Source: Nemertoderma westbladi
Taxonomy: Eukaryota > Xenacoelomorpha > Nemertodermatida > Nemertodermatidae
Direction of reading: 5' to 3'
Assembly: GCA_032718475.1 (NCBI GenBank)
Contig: JAUCBJ010007789.1
Location: 1 to 64,000, forward strand
Length of the DNA: 64,000 bases
In this document: piece after piece, positions 1 to 11,850 of the stretch
Layout of the letters: the number at the start of each line of letters is the position of its first letter
Position numbering within the stretch: position 1 is the first letter of the stretch
Made by a program: the position numbers and the translations under genes
Notes under the pieces: generated by a model
What the model saw: only the letters and a program-made list of their open reading frames with translations
Database searches by the model: none
Told to the model about the DNA's origin: nothing

Positions 1-3000
1 TTGCAGCAGCAGTCAGCGGTTCATTCATGCCATCAGTTTTATTGTCCGCATTGTTCCCAGATGGCTTATAAGAATAAAGGAATGCCCAGCGCCGTCCCCA
101 TTATAACTATTATCCGTATAATATATTTTCTTTGCAGGCCCGTGGAATGATTGGCACAGTAGGAACAATGGGATAGGTAGGCAGATTTCTATGTTAATGC
201 TGAAATTATCTTTTCCACAAAAGTGCACGCGCACATGTCAGTTGTGATTTCTGAATCAAGTGGTATATAAAGATACAGAAAATAAATAAATATCTTTCGT
301 TGCGTGTAACTTTAAGTATCGCGTTCCTTTATAGAAGTAGATCACTTCAGCAACCAATATACTCCATATACATAACGGATAACGCCATCCTGCAGTAAGC
401 TAGATTTATATATAGTTCAATGCGAAATATATGTAATGAAAATTTCTATAGGTTACCTCCCTTACCCCAGTCCCTTCCCTCCACTTTCTTACTTTCTATC
501 ATTCTATCTCTAATCTGTGTCCGTCACTTGAGTGAAGTAGTGCAATAATATAAATGTGAATTATTTTAATAATAATTAAATTATTAAACTTATAAGCCAT
601 AGAAGTTCCCCAACTTTCGTAGTTCGCAGTTTTTAATTGGATATAGGTATAGGTATACAGTATATAGCTGTATACAGCACCTACGGCTTCTTACTACCGC
701 TACAATTGCAGCTCAATATCAGAAATGGCATCCGATAGTGTTTGACAGTTTTCCAATAAGTGCATATGCGTTCGATTGATTTCGTGGACAAACATACATA
801 CATACCGCGGTAATATATACTGCAATACCCCCCCCGACGCCCTCATGGCTACGTAATTGCACCTTCGTATCTACCTTACTTAATTGCAGTTTCGTTAGTT
901 TATTTGTGTATAATGAAAAGTGTGTCTCCAATTTAATTTTAATGTTTTCTCGATAACTACGATTATCATATTAAAAAATGTACCATCACTACTCAGGGAT
1001 ATGGCGGCCCCCCATGCACTCTATTCCAATTCTCAGTCTGATCTCTACCAATGTTTTAATTTGCACCACTTCATTCATTGTCATCTAAAAGGATAAAGAA
1101 AATAAAGTAATGTGATGTCCAATTTCTATTGTTCAATATGATTGCAATGTTGGACAAAATGGCATGCATTAGTTAGTTTAATTATAGGCGATTTCTCAAT
1201 GTCATGTCCTATTTTATCAGCACTTATGTAGAGCAGTAACCCCACAGTAATTCGCCCATCCTGTAAAACACAACTTAAAGGACAGGATGGCCAATCAATT
1301 CAGAATCTAAATTCATTGCACATCCATCCATCCATGCCTGCCAATGAACAACACATGGCGAATAGACGATGGCAGTGCCTGTCATGTGCTGCTTTTTTGT
1401 GAGCGACTTCGACATGTTTATTCATGCAAGCAGATTTTCGCAAAGACAAGATGTCTATTAAAATTGCAAATGATCTCTAGCATTATGTTCATTTGGACTG
1501 ACATGCCGAATCTGCCCCAGTTTGTTTTTCTTATCTTCTCATCATCATGATGATGGCTCTTCTCTACTACGACTACGAGGAAGGTTTCCATTAACATTAA
1601 CAACTATGGTAATAGTGGATTTTATTGGGAAAGAGATAATTTCTAAAATAAAATTTGTACATTGTATTATTAATTATAAATCATTATAATATTACATATA
1701 ATATGACCAGGCGCACAACCTATTATAGGCCTACCTATATATTTCCGATTGGGGTTTAGCTCGAATTAAGATTCCGACCTTTTTTCGCCGGCTGAATCCT
1801 GCAGGATTGGATTAATTATATATGTGTATATATATCTTATCTTACATACTATATTGTTTATTACATTTGGTTAGGTCACAGTCGCAAAATATATTCTCTC
1901 TAACTTTCTGTCACAAGCAGGACAGGCGATTATTCGCTTGAGGGATAATAGTAATCCAGCTAATTGCGAGTGTTGTAATCTTGTAGGAGTGTGCCTTCAA
2001 CGTGCACCATATACCGTCACAATCACTATATTCGTGAGCTTGTGTTGATTATTTTTTTCGACTTAACGCTTACTTCTGGATTTTGTGATTCAATCAGTTA
2101 GTTTGTCCACGCACCACCACGTCTCTCACACTCGTGACACACAGATTATTGGGTGATGGATGATCACTGATCACCTTATCATGATATAAATGTAAAACGA
2201 AGTATATAATATATATCCATATTTATATTTGCTTCAGTTGTAATTATATGCATTTTATAGCCTTGGATATACTTTTTTATTCGAAAATTGAAATATGACA
2301 ATTTTGGTAGAAAAGGATATTATGGATAACTTTATGAGACTGATATAAAATCTTTATGAGACAGCTGACACGTGTATCCCCCCACTACGGATATGTGCGT
2401 ATCAATCATTTAACCTATCTTTATATAATACCTGTAATAGCACTAGAAATAGTATATGTGAGGCTTTTGTAAACCATTATCGCAAAACTTATATAAGTTA
2501 TATTTATGGTCATGGCTTCTATATAAGTAATAAATCGTGGTTTATATATTGAGTTATTATATTTTTTACATATAATTTTTGTAAATATCTGTGTCATAAT
2601 AATATATAATACTAAACATTAAGTTCCAATGTGTGTCACCGATCAACTGATCTTCTGTTCTTTGGATTTTAATACAATTTTCATGGTGATTTTCGAAATT
2701 TATTAAATTGCAGTTCTCAATCTTCTTGCGATCGGATTAGCACTGTAATCTTATAAAGTGCGAGTTTATAAGACTTGGTGCAGTTTATTGATTGTAGTTT
2801 GTTTTTTATGGACTTAATATATTTTTTATCTTTATATACGAAATTTACCATGCCTTTTATGTTTTCTGCGAAAGAAAGTAAGATCATAGTTTATACTTTG
2901 TTGTATTTAGACGTAGGGATTTGATTTTAAGATTAAAAGTTGTGCATATAATGCTGTTAGTGAAATAATCAGCCACACCAACTATACTTCTACTATACCC

Positions 3001-3692
3001 CATCCCTTTCATCTTCTAGGATATAGATGTATCATATTTCTGCTATAATTATTGGTTATTACTATTTATTATGACAAGGTTTATGTATAAAACCTACCTA
3101 TCTTTACGTGGGTGACGTTCGTTTAATTAGTATTCTAAATAAGATAGGTGAACTTTATGATTTATGTAAATCTAAGGAGATATGTGACACTTTTTGATGA
3201 GATTACTACCACTGCCTATTTGTAGTCCTGCTGTAAAGATTGCTTCACGCCTCCACATTAAGGTTTATATCGTATCAGACGGAGACTTCGCGAAGCACGT
3301 GAATTGTCCAGTTTTTATACAAAGTTAATTTGAATGTTTGTTATGATTGTGCCATACCAATTTAAAATAAATAGATGTCCTCTGTAGGGTAGCATGAGTT
3401 TGTTTTTAATGCCACAGCTTAACCCAGCCACAGCGTCAAACAGCATCACTATAGTAATGAAACTGTATCAGTCTGTACTCAGTATCCTCTGATTGGACAT
3501 CCTTCTTTAGCTAGAAAGTTGTCATTATGTCAAATGACAATTTCCATTAATTACTATGTATCATTTTTAATGTTGGAGCATTGTGTACGAGTGTTATTTT
3601 TATTTTTTAGTTTTTTTGAAAATAGTATGATTGTTGTATATTAAGTTAAGTATAAATAATATCAAACATTTAACTCCAATATTTTCATTTAG
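1..3692. other. AT-rich non-coding DNA upstream of the PKNOX-like coding exons
   Basis: No convincing exon, RNA gene or transposon was recognised. Open frames are short (at most about 95 codons) and low in complexity. The last bases before 3693 (pyrimidine-rich, ending tttcatttag) look like a splice acceptor, so at least part of this stretch is probably a 5' intron or upstream region of the PKNOX-like gene. First exons that are only UTR could lie here unseen. Confidence 0.5.
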
Positions 3693-3999
3693 ACATCGTT
3701 GCGGGGTCGTTAGAATAACTAAAGAAGAAGAATACGGCGCACACTGGTTCCTACTGGTTACCAAGAGACAGCAGTACCGGTACCTCAATTCAACACAATA
3801 TGATGCAGAACCCAGGTCACTCCGCAGTTCCATTGGGGCTCCTACCTCCTGCCATATACCTCCCAACAACAACTTGTCTCCCACCGCCTACAAACACCGC
3901 GTCAAAGATCCAGTCGAGCCCAGTGGAAGCCCCCAACCTACAATGCATGGTGGACCCCTCTCTGGCGCACATGGAGACAGATAAACGCCTTGTATACAG
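3693..3999 (+). CDS. PKNOX: PKNOX-like exon with start codon and N-terminus
   Basis: An acceptor-like ttttcatttag ends at 3692. In the coding frame a stop at 3716-3718 precedes the ATG at 3800 (a second ATG follows at 3803), so translation probably starts at 3800 and 3693-3799 is 5' UTR. The exon encodes 66 residues ending METDKRLVY plus two bases of an Arg codon. The donor is ag|gtatga. The proline-rich N-terminus is poorly conserved in the family. The TDKRLVYR end matches the start of the MEIS domain in PREP proteins. Confidence 0.85.
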
Positions 4000-6900
4000 G
4001 TATGAAAATGATATCTAGAACCTTGGTGATATGGAATTGGTAATATTACAGTACCAGTACGGCAATACCAAAATCATTAGGGTTGATTCCTTTGAAAACT
4101 TTTCCAAAAGTTTTATTTAAATACCATAAATATTATTATTCTACAGACACCCGTTGTATCCGCTTCTTAACCTGTTGTTCGATAAATGTGAGCGAGCTAC
4201 AAGCACCCTTGAGCAGCCAACCTCTGCGAGCTTCGACCAGGACATTGAAGAATTCGTCCAACAACAGGATCAAGATAGGAAACCGATTTTCCTCGACGAT
4301 TCTGAGATAGACAACATTGTAAGTAGAAAAACCTTCCGAATAGGAAATCGTTATTATTCGCTATTATAATTGCTAATTATATCGCTACGATCGCCATGCT
4401 GCATTATATATATAGATATATTACATTAATAATGCAATGCTGTGCCGGCTTGTCGACAAAATTGCGCCGCCACAACTCACTATCAGGGCCAGTGTCCCTT
4501 AGGATGCGTCTCAAGAAAGTCATGGGCTGTCCACCATGCTTACTCACTCCATGAGGCCGCCAAAGTACAAGATTATGCACTGGCTGGTCCTCACGGCGAA
4601 AGCAATGTCCTGCAAAGCAGAGGCGGTTCCGTTCAAGTGTCAATCTAGGGGAGACTAATGAAAAACCTGCAATAATAAGATTGTATAGAGTCTGATTGGA
4701 TATGTGTGCATTGTACTTGACACAATGAACCCGGAGCAGCATTCTTGTGAATGTGACATCCAGAGATTTGGTGTCCTCAGCAGTTAGAGCCCAGCATGGA
4801 CTCCCGTAGAGGAGTACTGGAACTACTGCTGCTCTAAATAATTGGACTTTAAGTTTCCGATGAATTCAGTCATAAATCGAAGCCAAAAATCGAATTACGA
4901 TATCGTCTATCGTAATTAACATAAAAACAATTAGATTAAATCAGAATAAATTAATGTAAATCACGTTTAAACAAAAAATAATATATGATTATTTTTTACT
5001 ATTTTAGATGGTGCGAGCCATACAGGTGATGCGCATTCATTTGCTGGAATTGGAGAAGGTGAATGAACTCTGTAAGGATTTCTGCAATCGCTACATTGCC
5101 TGCCTTAAGAGCAAAATGCACAGCGAGAATTTATTACGTAATGATGCTTTTAATAACTACGGCAACCCGGTACAACACGCTATCAGTCCACAGGTTAGTT
5201 TGATCTGTTATCTACATTTTGTAGACGATTAAAAAATTGAATTTGTAGTTTAAAAAGTTACAATGTAGATGTTTAAATTGATGGTAATTTGAGCTGATTG
5301 TACACGAAGGGGGGGTCGGGAGGGGCGATATTGTTAATCAATTTATTAAAAGGGAAGGACCAGGTTTCAGTGGCCCAACCTACCCAATAAAATAAGACAT
5401 TTATGGCTCGTGAGTTGCTGTATTTTTCGACGATTTTACCATGGAGTTGATATCAGTTTGATTTGGTGAGTCAATGAATTTTGTATCATAAAAATGTAAT
5501 AACTCACATTTAAATATTGTCATTTATTTGTTTTCAGGAGATGCAATGTCACGCCTCCCTGGTGGGATCTTCCTTGCCTTCCCCGGGCAACAACCAACTC
5601 ATCTACCAACCTGTTGCCATGGTTTCCCCTCCTGGGTCTTTCCAACTACATCAGGTACTTTCGGGTTATTTTATGAGCGATATTACTATTGGATAATTTG
5701 GAATTTACTTTTCATTTTTTTAAATGATGTAAAACACAAAGCAGCTCTACTTTTTAAAAATAATTATAGGTCCTGAACCAGATAGACCAATTTCATTTAA
5801 ATTACATTAATTTAATTGTGTTTTAATGTATTTTTTCATATTTTAAGTACAGGGATGTGAGTTCTCCGGAAATATGTTATTTAAGGAAATTTCCGGAAAA
5901 GTATACTTCACCCGTAATTACGACCGCAAGAGCCAAGACAACGAACCACCTCAACACAACTAATGTGTTTTCCTTTGTGTATCAGAATGTGTATAAACTG
6001 GCAAAATATCTGAGGTATTAAATTTTGAATGATTTAAAATTGAAAACGTATTCATTTCCGAAATTCCTTCCAATATAAAACATCTAGTTAATAATGAAAT
6101 TGCATAAGGGGGGGGGGGGGGGGGGGGGGGGGACTGGACGCAATAAAAATTCATCCATCTCCAGAGGAAATTCGACGCAAATAACAACTGATTATTCTCA
6201 AAAATAAAACTGTAACCTGTTTTGTTGTGTTTAGTTTATTGTTTTGGTTAAAATAACGTGCCACTGTAACCTGCTCCTTTCCCTAAATTCAGAATTTAAC
6301 ATTGAGGCGGGATATTAATTCGCCAAGGTGGGTTTTGCGTCGAGTTTCCCCGCCCCTCCTGTCTCTAAAATTGACAAAACACGAAGTCAGAAAAATGTCT
6401 AGGAAATTGACTTGCATTTCCTGACTCGTCCCTAATTTTAACTCATAATTGCATGAAACTTCAAAATGTATTTTTACATTGCGGCTCCCCGGCTATAATC
6501 TAAAATCGTATCTGAATTATTTATCCAGTCGCACGGCCATGCAATCCACGGTAGCACGCCATTGTCACAGATAGGCGTCACCCAGCAACAGCAACAACAA
6601 CAACAGCCACTGCAACCATCCCACCTGGACCCCTCCATGTCCATCAACCACCAGGCAATGCTAATGGACCACATGCTGGGCGGTGTGGGCGTGGACAATT
6701 GCTCCATGGACCCCAAGAAGGTTTCCAAACGCGGGATATTGCCGAAACACGCGACCAGCGTTATGCGATCCTGGTTGTTCCAACACATCGTCCATCCTTA
6801 CCCAACGGAAGATGAGAAGCGACAATTAGCAGGGCAAACCGGACTCACGCTACTCCAAGTGAACAATTGGTAAGTTCGTTTATTCTGTGTTATTAGTCTA

Positions 6901-7577
6901 TAAAAGTACAATTTAAATTAGAGTTTCCGATCACTGATTGGTATTGGTGTACTTGTTGTCTGGTTCAATTGGGGATGTGAGTTTTCCGGAAATATGTTTT
7001 TTCAAAACTATACTTCACCCTTGTTTACGACCACAAAGAGCCAAGACAACGAATCACCACTAAGTGGGAATCACTTAAGTTTCTAGTATTAACAAGCGCG
7101 AAATCGCGCAAAGGTCCGCGTCTACTAACGCATCAACTGTATCCTTGAATGGCTTATTGCCAATCTTACTACCGGAAAAATTCACCGAAGAGTGAACTCG
7201 GTAAAAAAAAGAGATTCTAAGTCCCATACATGATAGTTTATTGTATTTCCACCACCAGGTTTATCAACGCGCGCAGAAGAATACTCCAACCAATGCTGGA
7301 GGCCTCAAACCCGGAATCGCTACCCAAGCCTAAGAAAGCAAAGACAGCCGGCAGACCAGCCCAGCAGCGGTTCTGGCCTGACTCGCTGGCGGCGCTGGGC
7401 AACCACGAGACAGGCGGCGTCACCCACCAATACCCCGTTAATGGGGACATGGACTGCGGCCAGACTGGCAGTAGCAGTAGCCCCGGCAGTCTACATCCCA
7501 CCGTCGCGCCACTTCCGCCACACACTGGGCCTTCGCCACACACTCCCGGCACGGGACCCCTCCAGTCAGGTAGATAA
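3693..7577 (+). CDS. PKNOX: PKNOX/PREP-family TALE homeodomain transcription factor, six coding exons
   Basis: The spliced product is about 444 residues, close to vertebrate PREP1 (436). Coding parts are 3800-3999, 4147-4318, 5008-5193, 5538-5654, 6529-6869 and 7259-7577. All internal junctions are GT-AG and keep frame. An N-terminal MEIS/PREP domain (about residues 60-180) contains YRHPLYPLL and [16 protein letters not shown] short Q8 tract is at about 244-251. The TALE homeodomain (about 291-352) shows the PYP three-residue loop extension and the helix-3 core WFINARRR. After it comes [11 protein letters not shown], which distinguishes PREP/PKNOX from MEIS/homothorax. In known animals these nuclear proteins bind PBC-class partners through the MEIS domain and bind TGACAG-type DNA sites. 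Transposon fragments sit in introns 3, 5 and 6. The C-terminus is uncertain: translation stops at 7577, but a possible donor at 7570 could add a further exon. Confidence 0.93.
4147..4318 (+). CDS. PKNOX: PKNOX-like exon, MEIS domain part 1
   Basis: The acceptor is ttctacag|acaccc and the donor is att|gtaagt. The exon completes the split Arg codon and encodes [18 protein letters not shown] and a region containing [11 protein letters not shown], typical of the PREP MEIS domain. It ends in phase 0 at DNI. Confidence 0.93.
4385..4869 (-). mobile_element. 5'-truncated LINE fragment in PKNOX-like intron 3 (antisense)
   Basis: This is the 3' end of the same LINE family as the copies at 11.85-13.2 kb and 18.6-21.3 kb. 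It covers the extreme C-terminal reverse-transcriptase polyprotein ([19 protein letters not shown] and [17 protein letters not shown] in the minus frame) plus the 3' UTR with the GCCGGCACAGCATT motif. It is 5'-truncated and has stop codons. It lies between PKNOX exons ending at 4318 and starting at 5008, on the opposite strand, and is not expected to affect the mature mRNA. Confidence 0.85.
5008..5193 (+). CDS. PKNOX: PKNOX-like exon, MEIS domain part 2
   Basis: The acceptor is tattttag|atggtg and the donor is ccacag|gttagt. It encodes 62 residues including the family hallmark [16 protein letters not shown] and [10 protein letters not shown]. Both ends are phase 0. The ATG at 5008 is internal, not a start codon. 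Confidence 0.95.
5538..5654 (+). CDS. PKNOX: PKNOX-like linker exon
   Basis: A 117-nt phase 0/0 exon with acceptor gttttcag|gagatg and donor catcag|gtactt. It encodes 39 residues including [15 protein letters not shown], which resembles the VYQPVTVVTPQG stretch in the PREP1 linker between the MEIS domain and the homeodomain. The longest open frame here is a different, spurious frame. The correct one was chosen by splice phase and similarity. Confidence 0.85.
5852..5950 (+). repeat. Short interspersed repeat, copy in PKNOX-like intron 5
   Basis: About 99 bp starting ggatgtgagttctccgg recurs at 6971-7060 in the next intron in the same orientation, with a few mismatches and small indels. It contains an internal ttccggaa palindrome. 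No coding potential or known family was recognised. Confidence 0.7.
6108..6359 (+). repeat. MITE-like repeat with G25 tract and GACGCAA inverted ends, copy 1
   Basis: The left end is a run of 25 G followed by actggacgcaa. The right end, read on minus, is a G-rich run followed by aaactcgacgcaa, so the ends form imperfect terminal inverted repeats. A close second copy lies at 15555-15815 and a diverged partial one near 22704-22835. No ORF is present. This looks like a non-autonomous DNA element. Target duplications could not be defined because of the homopolymer edges. Confidence 0.6.
6529..6869 (+). CDS. PKNOX: PKNOX-like exon with poly-Q tract and most of the homeodomain
   Basis: The acceptor is tttatccag|tcgcac and the donor is aattg|gtaagt. 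It encodes 113 residues plus two bases of the homeodomain Trp codon. A Q8 run (CAA/CAG) precedes a Met- and His-rich linker. Then come [20 protein letters not shown] and HPYPTEDEK (TALE loop), ending VNN. The intron splits the invariant WF of helix 3, as in other TALE genes. Confidence 0.95.
6971..7060 (+). repeat. Short interspersed repeat, copy in PKNOX-like intron 6
   Basis: This is the second copy of the 5852-5950 repeat, sharing ttacgaccnnaagagccaag and the start ggatgtgagtt. It is somewhat shorter because one ttccggaa block is missing. Confidence 0.7.
7259..7577 (+). CDS. PKNOX: PKNOX-like exon with homeodomain helix 3 and C-terminus
   Basis: The acceptor is accaccag|gtttatc. It begins by completing Trp, then [13 protein letters not shown], then a basic stretch and [11 protein letters not shown]. 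About 60 Pro/Ser/Gly-rich residues follow, ending at TAA 7575-7577. This tail is shorter than in vertebrate PREP1 and has no acidic end. A potential donor (tcag|gtagat, GT at 7570) lies just before the stop, and an acceptor-like ttttcag ends at 7774, so the real tail may differ. No AATAAA was seen just downstream. Confidence 0.85.
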
Positions 7578-7836
7578 ACCACGTTGCAGGCAGATAGTTT
7601 ATTACGCCAATATCGTATCTAGGGAGGGGAGTCAGAGTCCATTATATAATATTAAGTTGAATTCGTAATCATAAGATATGACTTTCACATTGAATGTAAA
7701 ATCACTGTACTGTAAGCCGACCACTGAAAGCAACGTAATTATTTGTTTTCGTTGTCTGCCTGTCTAATTTTCAGGTGTTCCTATTATCATTGTTATTCCT
7801 CATTAAATATAGATATTTATTGATTATCATGTATTA

Positions 7837-10800
7837 CTACTCGCTATTCACGCCGTTTCCCTACCCACGAGTGTCTACTTACTCGCTATTCACGCTGTTT
7901 CCCTTCCCACGAGTGTCTACTTACTCGCTATTCACGCTGTTTCCCTACCCACGAGTGTCTACTTACTCGCTATTCACGCTGTTTCCTTACCCACGAGTGT
8001 CTACTTACTCGCTATTCACGCTGTTTCCCTACCCACGAGTGTCTACTTACTCGCTATTCACGCTGTTTCCTTACCCACGAGTGTCTACTTACTCGCTATT
8101 CACGCTGTTTCCCTACCCACGAGTGTCTACTTACTCGCTATTCACGCTGTTTCCCTACCCACGAGTGTCTACTTACTCGCTATTCACGCTGTTTCCTTAC
8201 CCACGAGTGTCTACTTACTCGCTATTCACGCTGTTTCCCTACCCACGAGTGTCTACTTACTCGCTATTCACGCTGTTTCCTTACCCACGAGTGTCTACTT
8301 ACTCGCTATTCACGCTGTTTCCCTACCCACGAGTGTCTACTTACTCGCTATTCACGCTGTTTCCTTACCCACGAGTGTCTACTTACTCGCTATTCACGCT
8401 GTTTCCCTACCCACGAGTGTCTACTTACTCGCTATTCACGCTGTTTCCCTACCCACGAGTGTCTACTTACTCGCTATTCACGCTGTTTCCCTACCCACGA
8501 GTGTCTACTTACTCGCTATTCACGCTGTTTCCCTACCCACGAGTGTCTACTTACTCGCTATTCACGCTGTTTCCCTACCCACGAGTGTCTACTTACTCGC
8601 TATTCACGCTGTTTCCTTACCCACGAGTGTCTACTTACTCGCTATTCACGCTGTTTCCCTACCCACGAGTGTCTACTTACTCGCTATTCACGCTGTTTCC
8701 TTACCCACGAGTGTCTACTTACTCGCTATTCACGCTGTTTCCCTACCCACGAGTGTCTACTTACTCGCTATTCACGCTGTTTCCCTACCCACGAGTGTCT
8801 ACTTAGTCGCTATTCACGCTGTTTCCCTACCCACGAGTGTCTACTTACTCGCTATTCACGCTGTTTCCCTATACCTACGAGTGTCTACTTACTCGCTATT
8901 CACGCTGTTTCCCTACCCACGAGTGTCTACTTACTCGCTATTCACGCTGTTTCCCTATACCTACGAGTGTCTACTTACTCGCTATTCACGCTGTTTCCCT
9001 ACCCACGAGTGTCTACTTACTCGCTATTCACGCTGTTTCCTTACCCACGAGTGTCTACTTACTCGCTATTCACGCTGTTTCCCTACCCACGAGTGTCTAC
9101 TTACTCGCTATTCACGCTGTTTCCCTACCCACGAGTGTCTACTTACTCGCTATTCACGCTGTTTCCTTACCCACGAGTGTCTACTTACTCGCTATTCACG
9201 CTGTTTCCCTACCCACGAGTGTCTACTTACTCGCTATTCACGCTGTTTCCCTACCCACGAGTGTCTACTTACTCGCTATTCACGCTGTTTCCCTACCCAC
9301 GAGTGTCTACTTACTCGCTATTCACGCTGTTTCCCTACCCACGAGTGTCTACTTACTCGCTATTCACGCTGTTTCCCTACCCACGAGTGTCTACTTACTC
9401 GCTATTCACGCTGTTTCCCTACCCACGAGTGTCTACTTACTCGCTATTCACGCTGTTTCCCTACCCACGAGTGTCTACTTACTCGCTATTCACGCTGTTT
9501 CCCTACCCACGAGTGTCTACTTACTCGCTATTCACGCTGTTTCCCTACCCACGAGTGTCTACTTACTCGCTATTCACGCTGTTTCCCTACCCACGAGTGT
9601 CTACTTACTCGCTATTCACGCTGTTTCCCTACCCACGAGTGTCTACTTACTCGCTATTCACGCCGTTTCCCTACCCACGAGTGTCTACTTACTCGCTATT
9701 CACGCTGTTTCCCTATACCTACGAGTGTCTACTTACTCGCTATTCACGCTGTTTCCCTATACCTACGAGTGTCTACTTACTCGCTATTCACGCTGTTTCC
9801 CTACCCACGAGTGTCTACTTACTCGCTATTCACGCTGTTTCCTTACCCACGAGTGTCTACTTACTCGCTATTCACGCTGTTTCCCTACCCACGAGTGTCT
9901 ACTTACTCGCTATTCACGCTGTTTCCCTACCCACGAGTGTCTACTTACTCGCTATTCACGCCGTTTCCCTACCCACGAGTGTCTACTTACTCGCTATTCA
10001 CGCTGTTTCCCTATACCTACGAGTGTCTACTTACTCGCTATTCACGCTGTTTCCCTACCCACGAGTGTCTACTTACTCGCTATTCACGCTGTTTCCCTAC
10101 CCACGAGTGTCTACTTACTCGCTATTCACGCTGTTTCCCTACCCACGAGTGTCTACTTACTCGCTATTCACGCTGTTTCCCTACCCACGAGTGTCTACTT
10201 ACTCGCTATTCACGCTGTTTCCCTACCCACGAGTGTCTACTTACTCGCTATTCACGCTGTTTCCCTACCCACGAGTGTCTACTTACTCGCTATTCACGCT
10301 GTTTCCCTACCCACGAGTGTCTACTTACTCGCTATTCACGCTGTTTCCTTACCCACGAGTGTCTACTTACTCGCTATTCACGCTGTTTCCCTACCCACGA
10401 GTGTCTACTTACTCGCTATTCACGCTGTTTCCCTACCCACGAGTGTCTACTTACTCGCTATTCACGCTGTTTCCCTACCCACGAGTGTCTACTTACTCGC
10501 TATTCACGCTGTTTCCCTACCCACGAGTGTCTACTTACTCGCTATTCACACTGTTTCCCTATACCTACGAGTGTCTACTTACTCGCTATTCACGCTGTTT
10601 CCCTACCCACGAGTGTCTACTTACTCGCTATTCACGCTGTTTCCTTACCCACGAGTGTCTACTTACTCGCTATTCACGCTGTTTCCCTATACCTACGAGT
10701 GTCTACTTACTCGCTATTCACGCTGTTTCCCTACCCACGAGTGTCTACTTACTCGCTATTCACGCTGTTTCCCTATACCCACGAGTGTCTACTTACTCGC

Positions 10801-11823
10801 TATTCACGCTGTTTCCCTACCCACGAGTGTCTACTTACTCGCTATTCACGCTGTTTCCTTACCCACGAGTGTCTACTTACTCGCTATTCACGCTGTTTCC
10901 CTATACCTACGAGTGTCTACTTACTCGCTATTCACGCTGTTTCCCTACCCACGAGTGTCTACTTACTCGCTATTCACGCTGTTTCCCTACCCACGAGTGT
11001 CTACTTACTCGCTATTCACGCTGTTTCCCTACCCACGAGTGTCTACTTACTCGCTATTCACGCTGTTTCCCTACCCACGAGTGTCTACTTACTCGCTATT
11101 CACGCTGTTTCCCTACCCACGAGTGTCTACTTACTCGCTATTCACGCTGTTTCCCTATACCTACGAGTGTCTACTTACTCGCTATTCACGCTATTTCCTT
11201 ACCCACGAGTGTCTACTTACTCGCTATTCACGCTGTTTCCCTACCCACGAGTGTCTACTTACTCGCTATTCACGCTGTTTCCCTACCCACGAGTGTCTAC
11301 TTACTCGCTATTCACGCTGTTTCCCTACCCACGAGTGTCTACTTACTCGCTATTCACGCTGTTTCCCTATACCTACGAGTGTCTACTTACTCGCTATTCA
11401 CGCTATTTCCTTACCCACGAGTGTCTACTTACTCGCTATTCACGCTGTTTCCCTACCCACGAGTGTCTACTTACTCGCTATTCACGCTGTTTCCTTACCC
11501 ACGAGTGTCTACTTACTCGCTATTCACGCTGTTTCCTTACCCACGAGTGTCTACTTACTCGCTATTCACGCTGTTTCCCTACCCACGAGTGTCTACTTAC
11601 TCGCTATTCACGCTGTTTCCCTATACCCACGAGTGTCTACTTACTCGCTATTCACGCTATTTCCTTACCCACGAGTGTCTACTTACTCGCTATTCACGCT
11701 GTTTCCCTACCCACGAGTGTCTACTTACTCGCTATTCACGCTATTTCCTTACCCACGAGTGTCTACTTACTCGCTATTCACGCTATTTCCTTACCCACGA
11801 GTGTCTACTTACTCGCTATTCAC
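7837..11823 (+). repeat. 42-bp minisatellite array, about 95 copies
   Basis: The tandem unit is 42 bp (tactcgctattcacgctg then tttccctacccacgagtgtc plus a short link). The main variants are C/T in ccctac/ccttac and a 44-bp form with ccctatacctac. Because 42 is a multiple of three and the unit has no stop in any + frame, ORFs of about 340-1009 codons run through it in all three frames, switching phase at each 44-bp unit. These are artefacts, not genes. Low divergence among units points to recent expansion. The array lies between the PKNOX-like last exon and a LINE. Confidence 0.97.
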
Positions 11824-11850
11824 TGAAACCCGAAAGATTAGAGCTCGATA

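Noticed and set aside
3631-3984. 117-codon ORF overlapping the first PKNOX-like exon
   Set aside because: Wrong frame. The frame that joins in phase to the MEIS-domain exon is the one starting at 3800.
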